Shown: in pieces, positions 42,991-51,649 of the stretch | How positions within the stretch are numbered: the stretch's first letter is position 1 | How the letters are laid out: each line of letters starts with the position of its first letter | Assembly: GCA_963767685.1 (NCBI GenBank) | Contig: CAVYEZ010000012.1 | Span: 245,074 to 309,073, forward strand | Direction of reading: 5' to 3' | Length of the DNA: 64,000 bases | DNA from: Trebonia sp963767685 | Lineage (GTDB): Bacteria; Actinomycetota; Actinomycetes; Streptosporangiales; Streptosporangiaceae | Made by a program: the position numbers and the translations under genes | Notes under the pieces: generated by a model | Seen by the model: the letters and a program-made list of their open reading frames with translations, nothing else | What the model was told of the DNA's origin: nothing | The model's database searches: none

Positions 42991-43632
42991 TTAGAGGTCG
43001 GCGAGCCAGGGATGCCCTGGGTGCACGCGGGCGAGTAGCCCGGCTAGCGTCTCGCGCTGAGCCGGGGTCATGTGCGAGACAGTCCCGTCGAAGTCTGCCT
43101 GGTCCTTCGGCCGGGCGTGCTTGGCCTTGAACAGCAGGACCAGTTCGGGCGCCAGGTACGGAATGCCCTCGCGGGTGTGGCGGATGATCTCGCTGTAAGG
43201 AAACCGGATCGTCTCGTCCCGGCGGCAGACCCAGGTGTCACCGTCGTGCGGCTCGCGGAACACGTCGAGCAGGTAGTTGCCGGTGGCCGGGTCGCGCAGC
43301 CAAGTCTGGTGCACGGCGGCCAGCACGTCCGGTCTGGCGGCCGCCCAGATCCGGCCGCTGCCCACCCCGTCGAAGATGTAGCCGGGGAACCGGTCACGCA
43401 CCGCGGGGAAGCCCGCGGCGGGGATCGCGATCTCGATGTCCCCGTGCTCGCGCGTCTGCCCGCCCCGGAACAAGTCGAGCGCCCAGCCTGCGGCCACGCA
43501 CCAGGGGACGGCGATGCCGGACAGTTGGTGCGCGACGTCACCCGGGGACCAGCAGGATGACCACCGGGCGTCGAGGGCTTCGGTCTCAGCGGGCGAAAGC
43601 TCGATGCCGCCCACGGGCAACTGCTCGTGCAC
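42991..43632 (-). CDS. Nucleotidyltransferase-like protein (ANT(2'')-like family)
   Basis: 213 residues. WCVAAGWALDLFRGGQTREH followed by GDIEIAI matches the Gly-x-Ala-hydrophobic then His-x-Asp-x-Glu pattern of the aminoglycoside-2''-adenylyltransferase-like family. A C-terminal segment, YLAPELVLLFKAKHARPKDQ, is typical too. Many members are uncharacterised and not resistance enzymes, so no drug substrate should be assumed. It starts with GTG 43632 and is transcribed on its own. Confidence 0.78.
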   Translation of the reverse strand: MHEQLPVGGIELSPAETEALDARWSSCWSPGDVAHQLSGIAVPWCVAAGWALDLFRGGQTREHGDIEIAIPAAGFPAVRDRFPGYIFDGVGSGRIWAAARPDVLAAVHQTWLRDPATGNYLLDVFREPHDGDTWVCRRDETIRFPYSEIIRHTREGIPYLAPELVLLFKAKHARPKDQADFDGTVSHMTPAQRETLAGLLARVHPGHPWLADL

Positions 43633-43790
43633 CGGAGAAATCTATCAGTGCACTCCAAGACTGAGCCTTGGTCCAGTCCTCACTGAGAGCCTGGAGAATA
43701 ACGGCTCAGGCGTTGGTGGCGGGGCCGGGCGGCGCACTAGTCTCCCTTTCGCCGGTCCGCGAGTTCCGTCGCCTTCGCCGGCCCGCGGGT

Positions 43791-44609
43791 TCAGTCGTCC
43801 AGCCTGGCGATGGGTGCCTGCAACTCGGTCACCCAGTGCTGCTGGTCCTCCGCCAGTTCCAGGTACACCTCCCGGAGCAAGCCGAGCGGCCGGTAGCCGT
43901 TGTCATCGATCCAGCGGGCAAGGGCCTCGCCGGTCGGCATGACCTCGTCCATCGGACCGTGATGCACGATCGTGGCCGCCTGCTCGATCCCGGGCAGGTC
44001 GACGACGGCGAAGTCGCGCCCGCCCGGGTCTACGGTCACCGGGATCGCGGCGTGCACCAGTATCCCGTCAGGCGTTTCGTCGTAGTAGGCAACAGCCGCG
44101 CCCGTAATCACCGCGCCGGCCGCATTGACCCTTCCGGTTAGGTCGCTGAATAGCGGGCTGATAACCGGGCCGATGGATTCGGGCTCGAAGTCGGGCGCGA
44201 GCGCGGTCAACTCCGCGACCCGCAGCGCGGGGATCTTCTTGATCTGTACATCACTGGCGGGCATGACACCTTCGCTTTCTATGCTGCGGATTCTCGCCTC
44301 GACCGGCCGCAGCCGGGCGCTGTCCGCGTCGATCTGCGACTGAAGCTCGGCGTGGCGGAGCCGCAGCATGCCGTACAGCTCACCGGTGTTGACCTTCTCG
44401 TCGAGAATCAGCCCGACCTGGTCGAGCGTGAAACCAAGGTCTTTCAGCGCGACGATCCGGTTCAGGCGGGAAAGCTGGCGCGCCTCGTACATGCGGTACC
44501 CGGTTACCGCGTCGACGTGCACGGGACGCAGCAGGCCGAGCCCGTCATAGTGACGAAGCATGCGGACCGACACCCGGCCGGCGTTGGCGAATTCTCCGAT
44601 ACCGAACAT
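43791..44609 (-). CDS. MerR-family regulator with GyrI-like effector domain
   Basis: 272 residues. The MerR HTH (1-70) reads FGIGEFANAGRVSVRMLRHY and VTGYRMYEARQLSRLNRIVA. A coiled dimerisation helix (75-110) follows, then a GyrI-like/BmrR-type ligand domain (about 118-272; IKKIPALRVAEL, VVDLPGIEQAATIVHHGPMD). BmrR-type proteins bind hydrophobic cationic drugs and activate efflux genes. No transporter is adjacent, so its target is unclear. Confidence 0.88.
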   Translation of the reverse strand: MFGIGEFANAGRVSVRMLRHYDGLGLLRPVHVDAVTGYRMYEARQLSRLNRIVALKDLGFTLDQVGLILDEKVNTGELYGMLRLRHAELQSQIDADSARLRPVEARIRSIESEGVMPASDVQIKKIPALRVAELTALAPDFEPESIGPVISPLFSDLTGRVNAAGAVITGAAVAYYDETPDGILVHAAIPVTVDPGGRDFAVVDLPGIEQAATIVHHGPMDEVMPTGEALARWIDDNGYRPLGLLREVYLELAEDQQHWVTELQAPIARLDD

Positions 44610-45051
44610 GTCTCTGGTCTATCGCCTGACACCATGGCAGGGTCAAGCCCCCGGACGGGAAACAGCGAAGATTGGGCCGGGCGCGGCACCACTCCCCTGT
44701 CACTTGCGCCGGTCTTTGTCGGGATCGCATGCTCCGGCCGGTACCACGGCGGGCAGCACCGGTAACCCGCACGTCCGCAGCCGTCTTCGCCACCCACCTG
44801 AGCCAACCTCTTGCCGCAACCAGCCTTCCCGGTTTCCCTGATTAATGGGCGCACGTACGGGGACGGCGCCCGTTTAGGGCGCCACCAACGTGCCGGCGCC
44901 CAGTCGAGAAGTGATTTCGAAATTCCGCGCTTTAAAGAGCTTTGCCTCCGCGGCGCGCCCGTTATGACCAGAAAAATCCTGGCCCATTTCATGATTGTGC
45001 GAGTTCTCGAGCGGGAGGTTGCGCGTTGGCGTCGGCCCTCGGCATGGCGTG
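44610..45051. other. Gene-free spacer with one strong hairpin
   Basis: No convincing gene in about 440 bases. GGCGCCC-GTTTA-GGGCGCC (44865-44883) is a perfect 7-bp hairpin, and the stretch 44900-45000 is AT-richer than its surroundings. It lies between the MerR promoter and the end of the thioesterase gene. Confidence 0.45.
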
Positions 45052-45963
45052 CTAGGCGTTGGCGTTGCCGTTGGAGTTGGTGTTGGGGTTGGTGGGGCGG
45101 GTGCTCATGGTGGGGTTGGCGACGGCTGCGGTGGTCACGAAGCCGACCGGACCGCGCAGGTCGTGGGCCACGCACTGGCCGGCGGCCACGCCGCGGTCGC
45201 TGATGTGGGCCGACGGCTGGATGCCGACGTGCTCCCCGGCTGGCTCGCGGCCCAGGTAGACCGTGTAGTCGGCGTTGATGAAGCTCAGCCCGCGGTCCGA
45301 GGAGTTCGACACGGGGCTCGAGAGGTCGGCGGCCATCGCCACGCGCACCAGTGGTGTCAGTGGCTCGCCGGTGATCAGCGGGTGGATGTCCCTGATCCAC
45401 AGGCCATCGCCCATCATCACGCCCGGGGCGTCCTGGCCGCCGACGAGCCACATCTCCCACGGCGGGGTCCAGCGCTGGCCCGTGGCCGACAGCGCCGGTC
45501 CGAGTTGGGACGGAGTCGGCGCACCCCAGGCGGGCGCGGAGCGGAAGTTGCCTGGCTGCTCGGACCGGCGGAGCAGGACTACCCGGCCCTGGCCCACCGG
45601 TCCGTCGTCCTGCTCAATGGTGACGTCAAGCACCGCGATGCGCCTGCCCGTGCGCACCGGCCTGGCGCTGACCCTGACCGGCTTCAACGGGGCGGAGCGG
45701 AACATGTCGACGGTCAGCCTGCTGCAGGCAAGTTCGGGATCGGCGGCGCGCGCCTGCTCGGCCGCGCGCGCCGTCAGGCCGCCGATGAGCCGCCCGTGCA
45801 GCACCTGGCCCCACGGGCTGGTCGCGAAGGAGGCGGGCACCAGGGTGTCACCGTCGGCGCGGAAGAATCCTTCGGCGCTCGTCTCCGGGCCGGGCATCGT
45901 ACGGGCGGCCGGGTCCTCCGCTCCGGATGACGGGTTAGTGCCACCGAGAGTCTCAGCGCTCAC
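45052..45963 (-). CDS. Acyl-CoA thioesterase, double hot-dog (TesB-like) family
   Basis: 303 residues from GTG 45963, behind AGGAAGG. The first hot-dog (about 25-130) shows FATSPWGQVLHGRLIGGLTA and TVDMFRSAPLKPVRVSARPV; the second (about 165-280) includes LSFINADYTVYLGREPAGEH. It would release free acid and CoA from acyl-CoAs. The last 20 residues are an Asn/Thr/Pro repeat tail (NPNTNSNGNANA). It may balance CoA pools for the acyl-CoA locus 2-20 kb away, though no regulon operator is seen before it. Confidence 0.82.
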   Translation of the reverse strand: MSAETLGGTNPSSGAEDPAARTMPGPETSAEGFFRADGDTLVPASFATSPWGQVLHGRLIGGLTARAAEQARAADPELACSRLTVDMFRSAPLKPVRVSARPVRTGRRIAVLDVTIEQDDGPVGQGRVVLLRRSEQPGNFRSAPAWGAPTPSQLGPALSATGQRWTPPWEMWLVGGQDAPGVMMGDGLWIRDIHPLITGEPLTPLVRVAMAADLSSPVSNSSDRGLSFINADYTVYLGREPAGEHVGIQPSAHISDRGVAAGQCVAHDLRGPVGFVTTAAVANPTMSTRPTNPNTNSNGNANA

Positions 45964-46001
45964 TGTCAGTCCTTCCTGCCAACATGACCATATGGTGAAA
46001 T

Positions 46002-46041
46002 TTCCGGAATGTCGTGCGCGCCAGCGCGCGACATTCCGGAA
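46002..46041. repeat. Dispersed palindrome, copy 3 (TTCCGGAATG family)
   Basis: TTCCGGAATGTCGTGCGCG and CGCGCGACATTCCGGAA pair with a 13-bp perfect end and a small bulge. Here it lies upstream of a gene start (thioesterase), so it is not simply a terminator. Confidence 0.8.
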
Positions 46042-46043
46042 CA

Positions 46044-46127
46044 CAGCCCGGAACCGGGTCGGACCACGATCCAGCCCGGAACCGGGTCGGACCACGATCC
46101 AGCCCGGAACCGGGTCGGACCACGGTG
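46044..46127. repeat. 28-bp tandem repeat, three copies
   Basis: Units at 46044, 46072 and 46100 start CAGCCCGGAACCGGGTCGGA; the third differs only at its end. Each contains the inverted repeat CCCGG-AA-CCGGG, so each could bind a dimer. The remaining spacer to 46497 has no intact gene, only a short in-frame tail ending VRGLIDRL at 46365. Confidence 0.9.
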
Positions 46128-46497
46128 CGGATCACTTTCTGGTCCCGCACGCGGTCCGGATCACTCTAGGCATCCGTGGCGATGTCTGTCGCGATCTCCG
46201 CCGTGACGTCCGGTTCCTCGAGCTCGTGCCCCCGCTTGGCGCGCGCCCTGATCGCCACCCCCGCGAGTCGGTGTCACGACGCTCGCCGTTCGCCCGGTGA
46301 CCCAGGACCACGCGACCAGGCTCCGCCTGATCGAGCAGGTGCGCGGGCTGATCGACCGGCTGTGACGCGGAGCGGTTTAGCGGCGGAGTGCCAGCACCGG
46401 CGGGCTGGGGCGGGCACTCCGGGAGTTACGTTCCGCTGAGCGGGTGGGGCGGATCCGCTGGTCGCGGGCGATGCTCGGTGAACTCCTCCGGGGAGCG

Positions 46498-47319
46498 TTA
46501 GCCGCCGGTGGCCTGGGCACCGGCGTCCGCGGTGCCCGCCCCGCTGGCGCCCGCGGGCTCGTCCCGGCTGCGGACCAGGCGGGAGACCTCGGTGCGGAGG
46601 CGAACGAACTCGGGCAGTTCCTTGGTCTCTATCTGGTCCCTGGGTGTCGGCAGGGTGACCGGCAGGTCGGCGCGGACGCGGCCGGGTCCGGGGGTCAGCA
46701 CGATGACGCGGTCGCCGAGGTAGACGCTCTCGTCGATGTCGTGGGTGACGACGAGGATGGTGATGTCCCGCTCGCGCCGCACCCGCAGCACCAGGTCTTC
46801 GAGGTCTTCCCTGGTCTGGGCGTCGACCGAGCCGAACGGCTCGTCCATGAGCAGCAGCACCGGGTCGCAGGCCAGGGCGCGGGCGATGGCGGTGCGCTGC
46901 TGCATGCCGCCCGACAGCTGCCAGGGGTACTTGTCGCCGGCATCGCGCAGGCCGACAGAGTCGAGGGCGGCGTCGGCGACCCGGCGGCGCTCGGCCCGGC
47001 CGCGGGTGGTGCGGCGCAGCGGCATCGCGACGTTGTCCCTGACGGTCAGCCAGGGGAACAGGGACCGGCCGTAGTCCTGCAGGACCACGGCGAGCCCGTC
47101 GGGCACGTCGTGGACGGGGACGCCCCGCAGCACGACCCGCCCGCTGGTGGGCGGGATCAGCCCGGCGACGCACCGCAGCAGCGTGGACTTGCCGCAGCCG
47201 GAGGGCCCGACGATGCTGACGAGCTCGCCTTGCCCCACGGTGAGGCTCACCCCGGTGACGGCGGTATGCGCGCCCGGGCCGCGTCCGTAGGTCCTGGTCA
47301 GGTCCGTTACCTCGAGCAC
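46498..47319 (-). CDS. ABC importer ATPase (SsuB/TauB/NrtD type)
   Basis: 273 residues. Walker A is GPSGCGKST, the signature LSGGMQQRTAIARAL, and Walker B LLLMDEPFGSVDAQT, with the switch His in VVTHDIDESVYLGD. This subgroup powers import of nitrate, sulfonates, taurine or pyrimidine-like thiamine precursors. It starts one base after the permease stop and is last in a permease-permease-ATPase run that begins with a binding lipoprotein. Confidence 0.92.
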   Translation of the reverse strand: MLEVTDLTRTYGRGPGAHTAVTGVSLTVGQGELVSIVGPSGCGKSTLLRCVAGLIPPTSGRVVLRGVPVHDVPDGLAVVLQDYGRSLFPWLTVRDNVAMPLRRTTRGRAERRRVADAALDSVGLRDAGDKYPWQLSGGMQQRTAIARALACDPVLLLMDEPFGSVDAQTREDLEDLVLRVRRERDITILVVTHDIDESVYLGDRVIVLTPGPGRVRADLPVTLPTPRDQIETKELPEFVRLRTEVSRLVRSRDEPAGASGAGTADAGAQATGG

Positions 47320-47320
47320 G

Positions 47321-48130
47321 TCATTCTCGTTCTCTATGCGGGGTGTGCCAGGACAGAACGAGCCGTTCCGTCCCCGAGAGCAGTTCGTTGAGCAGGTAGC
47401 CGAGGATGCCGAGCAAGACGATCGTCGACCACAGCAGGGTCATGTCGAAGGAGTTAGTCGCGTTGCTCATCTCGTAGCCGATGCCGTCGGTGCTGCCGAC
47501 CAGTTCGGCGAACACCATCAAGATAAGCGACAGCGACAGGCTGAGCCGGAACCCGGCGAACGCCTTGGGCAGCGTGGCCGGGACGATGAGCCACCGCAGC
47601 CGCTGCCACCGGGTCATCCGGAACGCCCGCGCGGTCTCCAGTTGCACCGGGTCCACGGACGCGGCCCCGTCGATCGTGTTCAGCAGGATCGGCCAGATCG
47701 CGCCGAACACGATCGTGGCGACCTCCATCTGGGTGCCGAGCTTGAACAGCACGATGAACACCGGGGCCATCGTCACCACCGGCAGCGCCCGGGCGAACTG
47801 CAGCAGCGGGCTCAGGTAGGCGGTCACGGCCGGGGACCGGCCCAGGGCGATCCCCAGCGGCACCGCGATCGCGCTGGCGATCACCAGGCCGGCAAAGACC
47901 CGGCCCAGGCTGGGCAGGATGTTCCCGGTCGCGTCGGCGGTCAGGAACAGGTGCGCGGCCGGCCCGGAGAACCACAGGTGGTACATCCGGGCCACGATCG
48001 CCGACGGCTCCGGGAAGAACGAGCTGTCCGCCGCCGACGTCCACAGCTGCCACCCGGCAATCCCCGCGACCAGGACGACCCAGCGCGATACCCAGCTCAG
48101 CCGCTTCCAGCTCAGCCTCTTCCAGCTCAT
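47321..48130 (-). CDS. ABC importer permease 1
   Basis: 269 residues with about six membrane helices and the binding-protein-dependent permease motif (IVFGAIWPILLNTIDGAASV then RAFRMTRWQRLRWLIVPATL), the EAA loop. The N-terminus repeats SWKRLSWKRLSW owing to a 15-bp duplication. Its start overlaps the other permease's stop (ATGA), so the two are made together and likely form a heterodimeric channel. Confidence 0.92.
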   Translation of the reverse strand: MSWKRLSWKRLSWVSRWVVLVAGIAGWQLWTSAADSSFFPEPSAIVARMYHLWFSGPAAHLFLTADATGNILPSLGRVFAGLVIASAIAVPLGIALGRSPAVTAYLSPLLQFARALPVVTMAPVFIVLFKLGTQMEVATIVFGAIWPILLNTIDGAASVDPVQLETARAFRMTRWQRLRWLIVPATLPKAFAGFRLSLSLSLILMVFAELVGSTDGIGYEMSNATNSFDMTLLWSTIVLLGILGYLLNELLSGTERLVLSWHTPHRERE

Positions 48131-48975
48131 TCGGTCTCCCCCAGGCGCGCGTGGTGCCAGCGCAGCAGCCGTCGCTGCACTCCCGTCAGCAGCAGGTCAA
48201 GGACCAGGCCGAGGATCCCCGCCCACACGGTCGCCGCCAGGATGACGGTCAGGTCGTTCGCGCCGGTGCTCTCCTGCGAGATGTACGCGCCGATGCCGGG
48301 GCCGTTGATCGGGCCGGTGATGTAGCCCGTGGCGATGTCGAGGATCAGCGCAACCGACGAGGCGAGGCGGATGCCGGTCCCGATGAAGGGCGCGGCGGAA
48401 GGCAGCGACACCATCCACACCGTCTGCAGCCGGGAGAACCCGAACGCGCGGTGGGTCTCCTTCGCGATCGGGTCGACGTCATCGATCCCCGCCATCGTGT
48501 TGTAGAGCACCGGCCAGATCGCGCCGTAGACGATCAGCGTCGCCGCGAGCCGCAGCCCCGGCCCGAGCAGCAAGCCGACCAGCAAGATCAGCGCCACCGA
48601 CGGGATCGGCCGCAGGAACTCCACGATCGCCTTGGTCGCCACCCGCACGCCGGGCAGGCTGCCGAGCAGCACGCCAAGCGGGACCCCGACGGCCACCGTG
48701 ATGGCCAGCCCGACCGCCCACGCCTCGACGGTCGCGCCCAGGTCCGCGAGGAACCGCCCGCTGCCCGCCAGCAGCACGGCCCGCCACAGGACCGAGGAAG
48801 TCAGCGGCAGCACCGAGCGGCTGATGATCCCCAGCCGCCCCGCCGCCTCCGCCAGCAGCAAGAACACCACGATCCCGGCCGCGCCGCGCGCCCACCGGCC
48901 GACCCACGACGGCCGACCGCCGCCGCCGGCAGGGCCGGCGGCGGCGGTCGGCGTCACAGAAGTGACAGAAGCCAT
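48127..48975 (-). CDS. ABC importer permease 2
   Basis: 282 residues with about six helices. The EAA loop region reads AIWPVLYNTMAGIDDVDPIA and RAFGFSRLQTVWMVSLPSAA. The N-terminus is Gly/Ala/Pro rich. It starts 5 bases after the lipoprotein gene's stop and overlaps permease 1. SsuC/TauC-type. Confidence 0.92.
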   Translation of the reverse strand: MASVTSVTPTAAAGPAGGGGRPSWVGRWARGAAGIVVFLLLAEAAGRLGIISRSVLPLTSSVLWRAVLLAGSGRFLADLGATVEAWAVGLAITVAVGVPLGVLLGSLPGVRVATKAIVEFLRPIPSVALILLVGLLLGPGLRLAATLIVYGAIWPVLYNTMAGIDDVDPIAKETHRAFGFSRLQTVWMVSLPSAAPFIGTGIRLASSVALILDIATGYITGPINGPGIGAYISQESTGANDLTVILAATVWAGILGLVLDLLLTGVQRRLLRWHHARLGETE

Positions 48976-48980
48976 CTGGA

Positions 48981-50018
48981 CTAGGAGGACAGGATGAGCG
49001 ACGACACGTCCGACGGCGCGGTGAGCCCGCCGTTCTTCATCAGCGTCGCGATGCTCTGCAGGGAGGCAGTGGTCAGCGAGCCCGGGTACGTGCCAAGCGG
49101 CACGGTGGCCGCCGCCGCCGCGGTCATGGTGGTGTAAGTGGGCAGCACGCTGCGGACCACGCTCGGGTTCGCGTTGGCGTACGCGTTCCCCTTCTCCAGC
49201 GCCTGCTGGAACGCCTTGGCCGCCGCCGGGTGCTGCTGCGCCCAGCCCTGCGTCGTGATGTAGCCGGACAACGGGAAGTTGGCGGTCGGCCCGGTGCAGG
49301 TCGAGGTCACCAGCTTGCCGCCCGCCGCCAGCGCCGCCGACAGGAACGGCTCCACTGCGCTGACGGCGTTCACCCGCCCCGCCTTCAGCGCCGCGACCAT
49401 GTCCGGGAACGCGATCTCCACGTACTTCACCGACGAGGCGTTCACCCCGTCCGCCGAGAGCACCGCGTTCGTCGTCAGCGTCTGGATGTTCTGCGTCAGG
49501 TTGACCGCGATCGTCTTGCCCGCCAGGTCCGACGCCTTCGTGATGCCCGAGGACGGCATCGCGACCACGCCGTAGTTGTTCGTCGTGCAGTCCACCGCCG
49601 GGGCCAGGAACTCGACCTTGAACGTCCCGTGCGCCTGCGCCTCAAGGAACGAGACGTAGTTCCCGCCCCCGATGATGTCGATGCTGCCGTGCAGCAGGTC
49701 GGGGATCGCCACCGTGCTCTGCGCGACCGACTTGACCGTCACGTTGAGCCCGGCGGCCGTGAAGTACCCTTCCTTGATCGCCACCTGCAGCCCGGCCGTG
49801 TCGAGCACCGGCAGCGATCCCACCGTGATGTTCGTCATCGCGGCGGAACTGCCGCTCGCCGAGGCGCTCGCCGAGGCGCTGGCCGAGGCGCTCGCCGAAG
49901 TGCTGGCCGGGGCACTGCCCGAGCTGCTGCTTGAACTGCTGCAGGCGGTGACGAGAATTGCCGCCACGGCCACGCCAGCGGCGGCGAGGGGCACGCGCCT
50001 CTCGCGAGTGAGCTTCAT
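48981..50018 (-). CDS. ABC substrate-binding lipoprotein 1 (NMT1/SsuA-like)
   Basis: 345 residues. The signal peptide ends in the lipobox LVTAC (Cys26), followed by a Ser run and a long Ser-Ala dipeptide linker (residues ~40-60) from a short DNA repeat. The binding domain has VGSLPVLDTAGLQVAIKEGY and GSIDIIGGGNYVSFLEAQAH. It belongs to the NMT1/THI5-SsuA fold. It heads the transporter operon. The ligand is not determinable: sulfonate, nitrate and pyrimidine types share the fold. Confidence 0.9.
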   Translation of the reverse strand: MKLTRERRVPLAAAGVAVAAILVTACSSSSSSSGSAPASTSASASASASASASASGSSAAMTNITVGSLPVLDTAGLQVAIKEGYFTAAGLNVTVKSVAQSTVAIPDLLHGSIDIIGGGNYVSFLEAQAHGTFKVEFLAPAVDCTTNNYGVVAMPSSGITKASDLAGKTIAVNLTQNIQTLTTNAVLSADGVNASSVKYVEIAFPDMVAALKAGRVNAVSAVEPFLSAALAAGGKLVTSTCTGPTANFPLSGYITTQGWAQQHPAAAKAFQQALEKGNAYANANPSVVRSVLPTYTTMTAAAAATVPLGTYPGSLTTASLQSIATLMKNGGLTAPSDVSSLILSS

Positions 50019-50051
50019 GGGACTCCTTTTATGGTGAGGGATGGCAGGAAT

Positions 50052-50081
50052 AGCGCTCCCCGCGCGATGGCAGGGAGCGCT
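50052..50081 (-). terminator. Hairpin between the two binding-protein genes
   Basis: AGCGCTCCC (50052-50060) and GGGAGCGCT (50073-50081) pair perfectly. It would end the upstream lipoprotein transcript, so lipoprotein 2 can be expressed separately from the transporter operon. Confidence 0.7.
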
Positions 50082-50141
50082 GTTACCTGGCCATTTACTT
50101 TTGTGTAACAGATGTAATGAAAGCCTTGGGGCGATCCGGCC

Positions 50142-51116
50142 TCACCCGTTGACGAGCGAGCTCGCCTGGAGCGAACCTTTTATCAAGCCTGCTTCCTGCA
50201 TAAGCTCAGAGACCCGATTTAGCTGGACGCTGTCCAGCGAGGTGGGGAATTGCTCCAGCGTGATCGTGGCCGCCTGCACCGCCGTCAGTCCGGTGACGTA
50301 CTTCAGCAGCGTCTTCTCCACCACCGCGCGGTCCGTGTCGGCAATCTCCTGGGCCTGGGATATCGCTTCCTGGAAGTGCTGAACGGCGCCCGGGTTCTGC
50401 TGCGCCCACGTGCCGGTGGAGATGTAACCAGACAGCGGAAGGTTGCTGTCCGGTCCGCTGCACATGTCAACGATGGGTATTGCCCCCGCCTTTTGCTCGG
50501 CCGTCGTCGCGAACGGCTCGACCGCGCTGATCGCGTCCACCTTGTGGGCCTCGAGCGCGGCGACCATCTTCGGGAACGGAATGGCGACGTAGCGCACCGA
50601 GGCGGCCTTCACGTTGTCAGACCCGAGGACCGAGTTGATCATCAAGGTCTGGATGTTGTTCGTGAGGTTCACGGCGATGGTCTTACGCTGCAGGTCAGCT
50701 GGGGTCTGGATGCCCGAGGACGGCAGCGTCAGGATGACGAACGAGTCCGACGAGCAGGTCGCCGCCTCCGCCAGGATCCGGTACGGCGGATCGGCCGGGT
50801 CTTTGGCCGATGCCTGGATGAAGGAGACGTAGTTGCCGCCGCCGAGGACGTCGATCGTGCCCGCCTTCATTTCCGGGATGGCTACCGCGCTCGACAGCAC
50901 CTGCTTGATCGTGACGTTGAGGCCGTATTTCTGGAAGATGCCTTGGTCAGCGGCGATATACGCGCTCACGTCGTCAACGACAGGGAGGGCCCCGAGGGTG
51001 ATGGAGGTCATCGACCCGGAGTAAGCCGACGACCCGCCGCTGCATGAACTCGTGAGTAGCGCGGCCGCCGCTACGGCCAAGGCACCACAAGACACTCGCC
51101 GCACTCGAGTGAACAT
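50142..51116 (-). CDS. ABC substrate-binding lipoprotein 2 (NMT1/SsuA-like)
   Basis: 324 residues from ATG 51116 (AGGAAGG site). Lipobox LTSSC (Cys25). The binding domain closely parallels lipoprotein 1 (ITLGALPVVDDVSAYIAADQ, GTIDVLGGGNYVSFIQASAK, SAVEPF, NLPLSGYIST), so the two are diverged duplicates. It has no permease of its own and presumably shares the downstream one, widening the ligand range. The upstream spacer to 51403 is AT-rich and holds divergent promoters. Confidence 0.9.
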   Translation of the reverse strand: MFTRVRRVSCGALAVAAAALLTSSCSGGSSAYSGSMTSITLGALPVVDDVSAYIAADQGIFQKYGLNVTIKQVLSSAVAIPEMKAGTIDVLGGGNYVSFIQASAKDPADPPYRILAEAATCSSDSFVILTLPSSGIQTPADLQRKTIAVNLTNNIQTLMINSVLGSDNVKAASVRYVAIPFPKMVAALEAHKVDAISAVEPFATTAEQKAGAIPIVDMCSGPDSNLPLSGYISTGTWAQQNPGAVQHFQEAISQAQEIADTDRAVVEKTLLKYVTGLTAVQAATITLEQFPTSLDSVQLNRVSELMQEAGLIKGSLQASSLVNG

Positions 51117-51403
51117 GACCTTCCTATCGGTTGAGCAGGTAAGGCACGCGCGTGGTTCATTACTGACCACGGCATGCTCTCATGGCATCGCGGTGAAAGT
51201 GGCACATTCGGAGAAATTCCGACAATCATAACCTTATGCGCCGTCGCTTAGTTTTTTAATTCGATAACCATTGATTTGATAGTGTTCAATTCAGTGGTGA
51301 GAGCGTCCCGTGGTTATAGTCGCTACCCTGATAGCTGGTGCAGAATGTGCTTAAATTGACAGCATTGCTAGCTTTGCAGTCAGGTGGAGGACCGGGAGGC
51401 GCA

Positions 51404-51649
51404 ATGGCGACGCTAACGATCCGGGGACTAGATCCGATAACGCATTCGCGGCTGCGGCTCGAGGCCGCCCGGCACGGGCGGTCCATGGAAGCCGAGGTCC
51501 GCGCCATCCTCCACGAGCGGCTGGTGCCGGGCAGCGGCGAGCGCGGCCTCGGTAGCCGCATCCGGGACCGCTTTCAGGGAGTCGAGTGTGACCTGGAGCT
51601 TCCCGACCGCGGCGGCGAACCGCCCGGCGCCGCGGAGTTCGGCGAGTGA
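51404..51649 (+). CDS. vapB: FitA/VapB-type antitoxin
   Basis: 81 residues. The N-terminal ribbon-helix-helix reads ATLTIRGLDPITHSRLRLEA, then ARHGRSMEAEVRAILHERL, the FitA-like Arc fold. The C-terminal tail (DRFQGVECDLELPDR) would wrap the toxin. ATG 51404 follows GGGAGG. Its stop overlaps the toxin's GTG (GTGA), the usual coupled arrangement. Probably autoregulated from the AT-rich promoter upstream, which includes TTGACA at 51356-51361. Confidence 0.9.
   Translation: MATLTIRGLDPITHSRLRLEAARHGRSMEAEVRAILHERLVPGSGERGLGSRIRDRFQGVECDLELPDRGGEPPGAAEFGE

Noticed and set aside
43791..44609. Regulon operator before the MerR-GyrI, thioesterase or nucleotidyltransferase genes
   Set aside because: No TAGAA-N5-TTCTA-like site is visible in their upstream regions, so they are not placed in the acyl-CoA regulon.
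46255..46365. Rightward tail reading HATRLRLIEQVRGLIDRL and stop
   Set aside because: Protein-like, but only ~35 codons with no start or ribosome site; at most an old gene remnant.
51117..51403. TPP or other riboswitch before the NMT1-like lipoprotein
   Set aside because: I see no conserved TPP-type core on the minus strand; the region is simply AT-rich.
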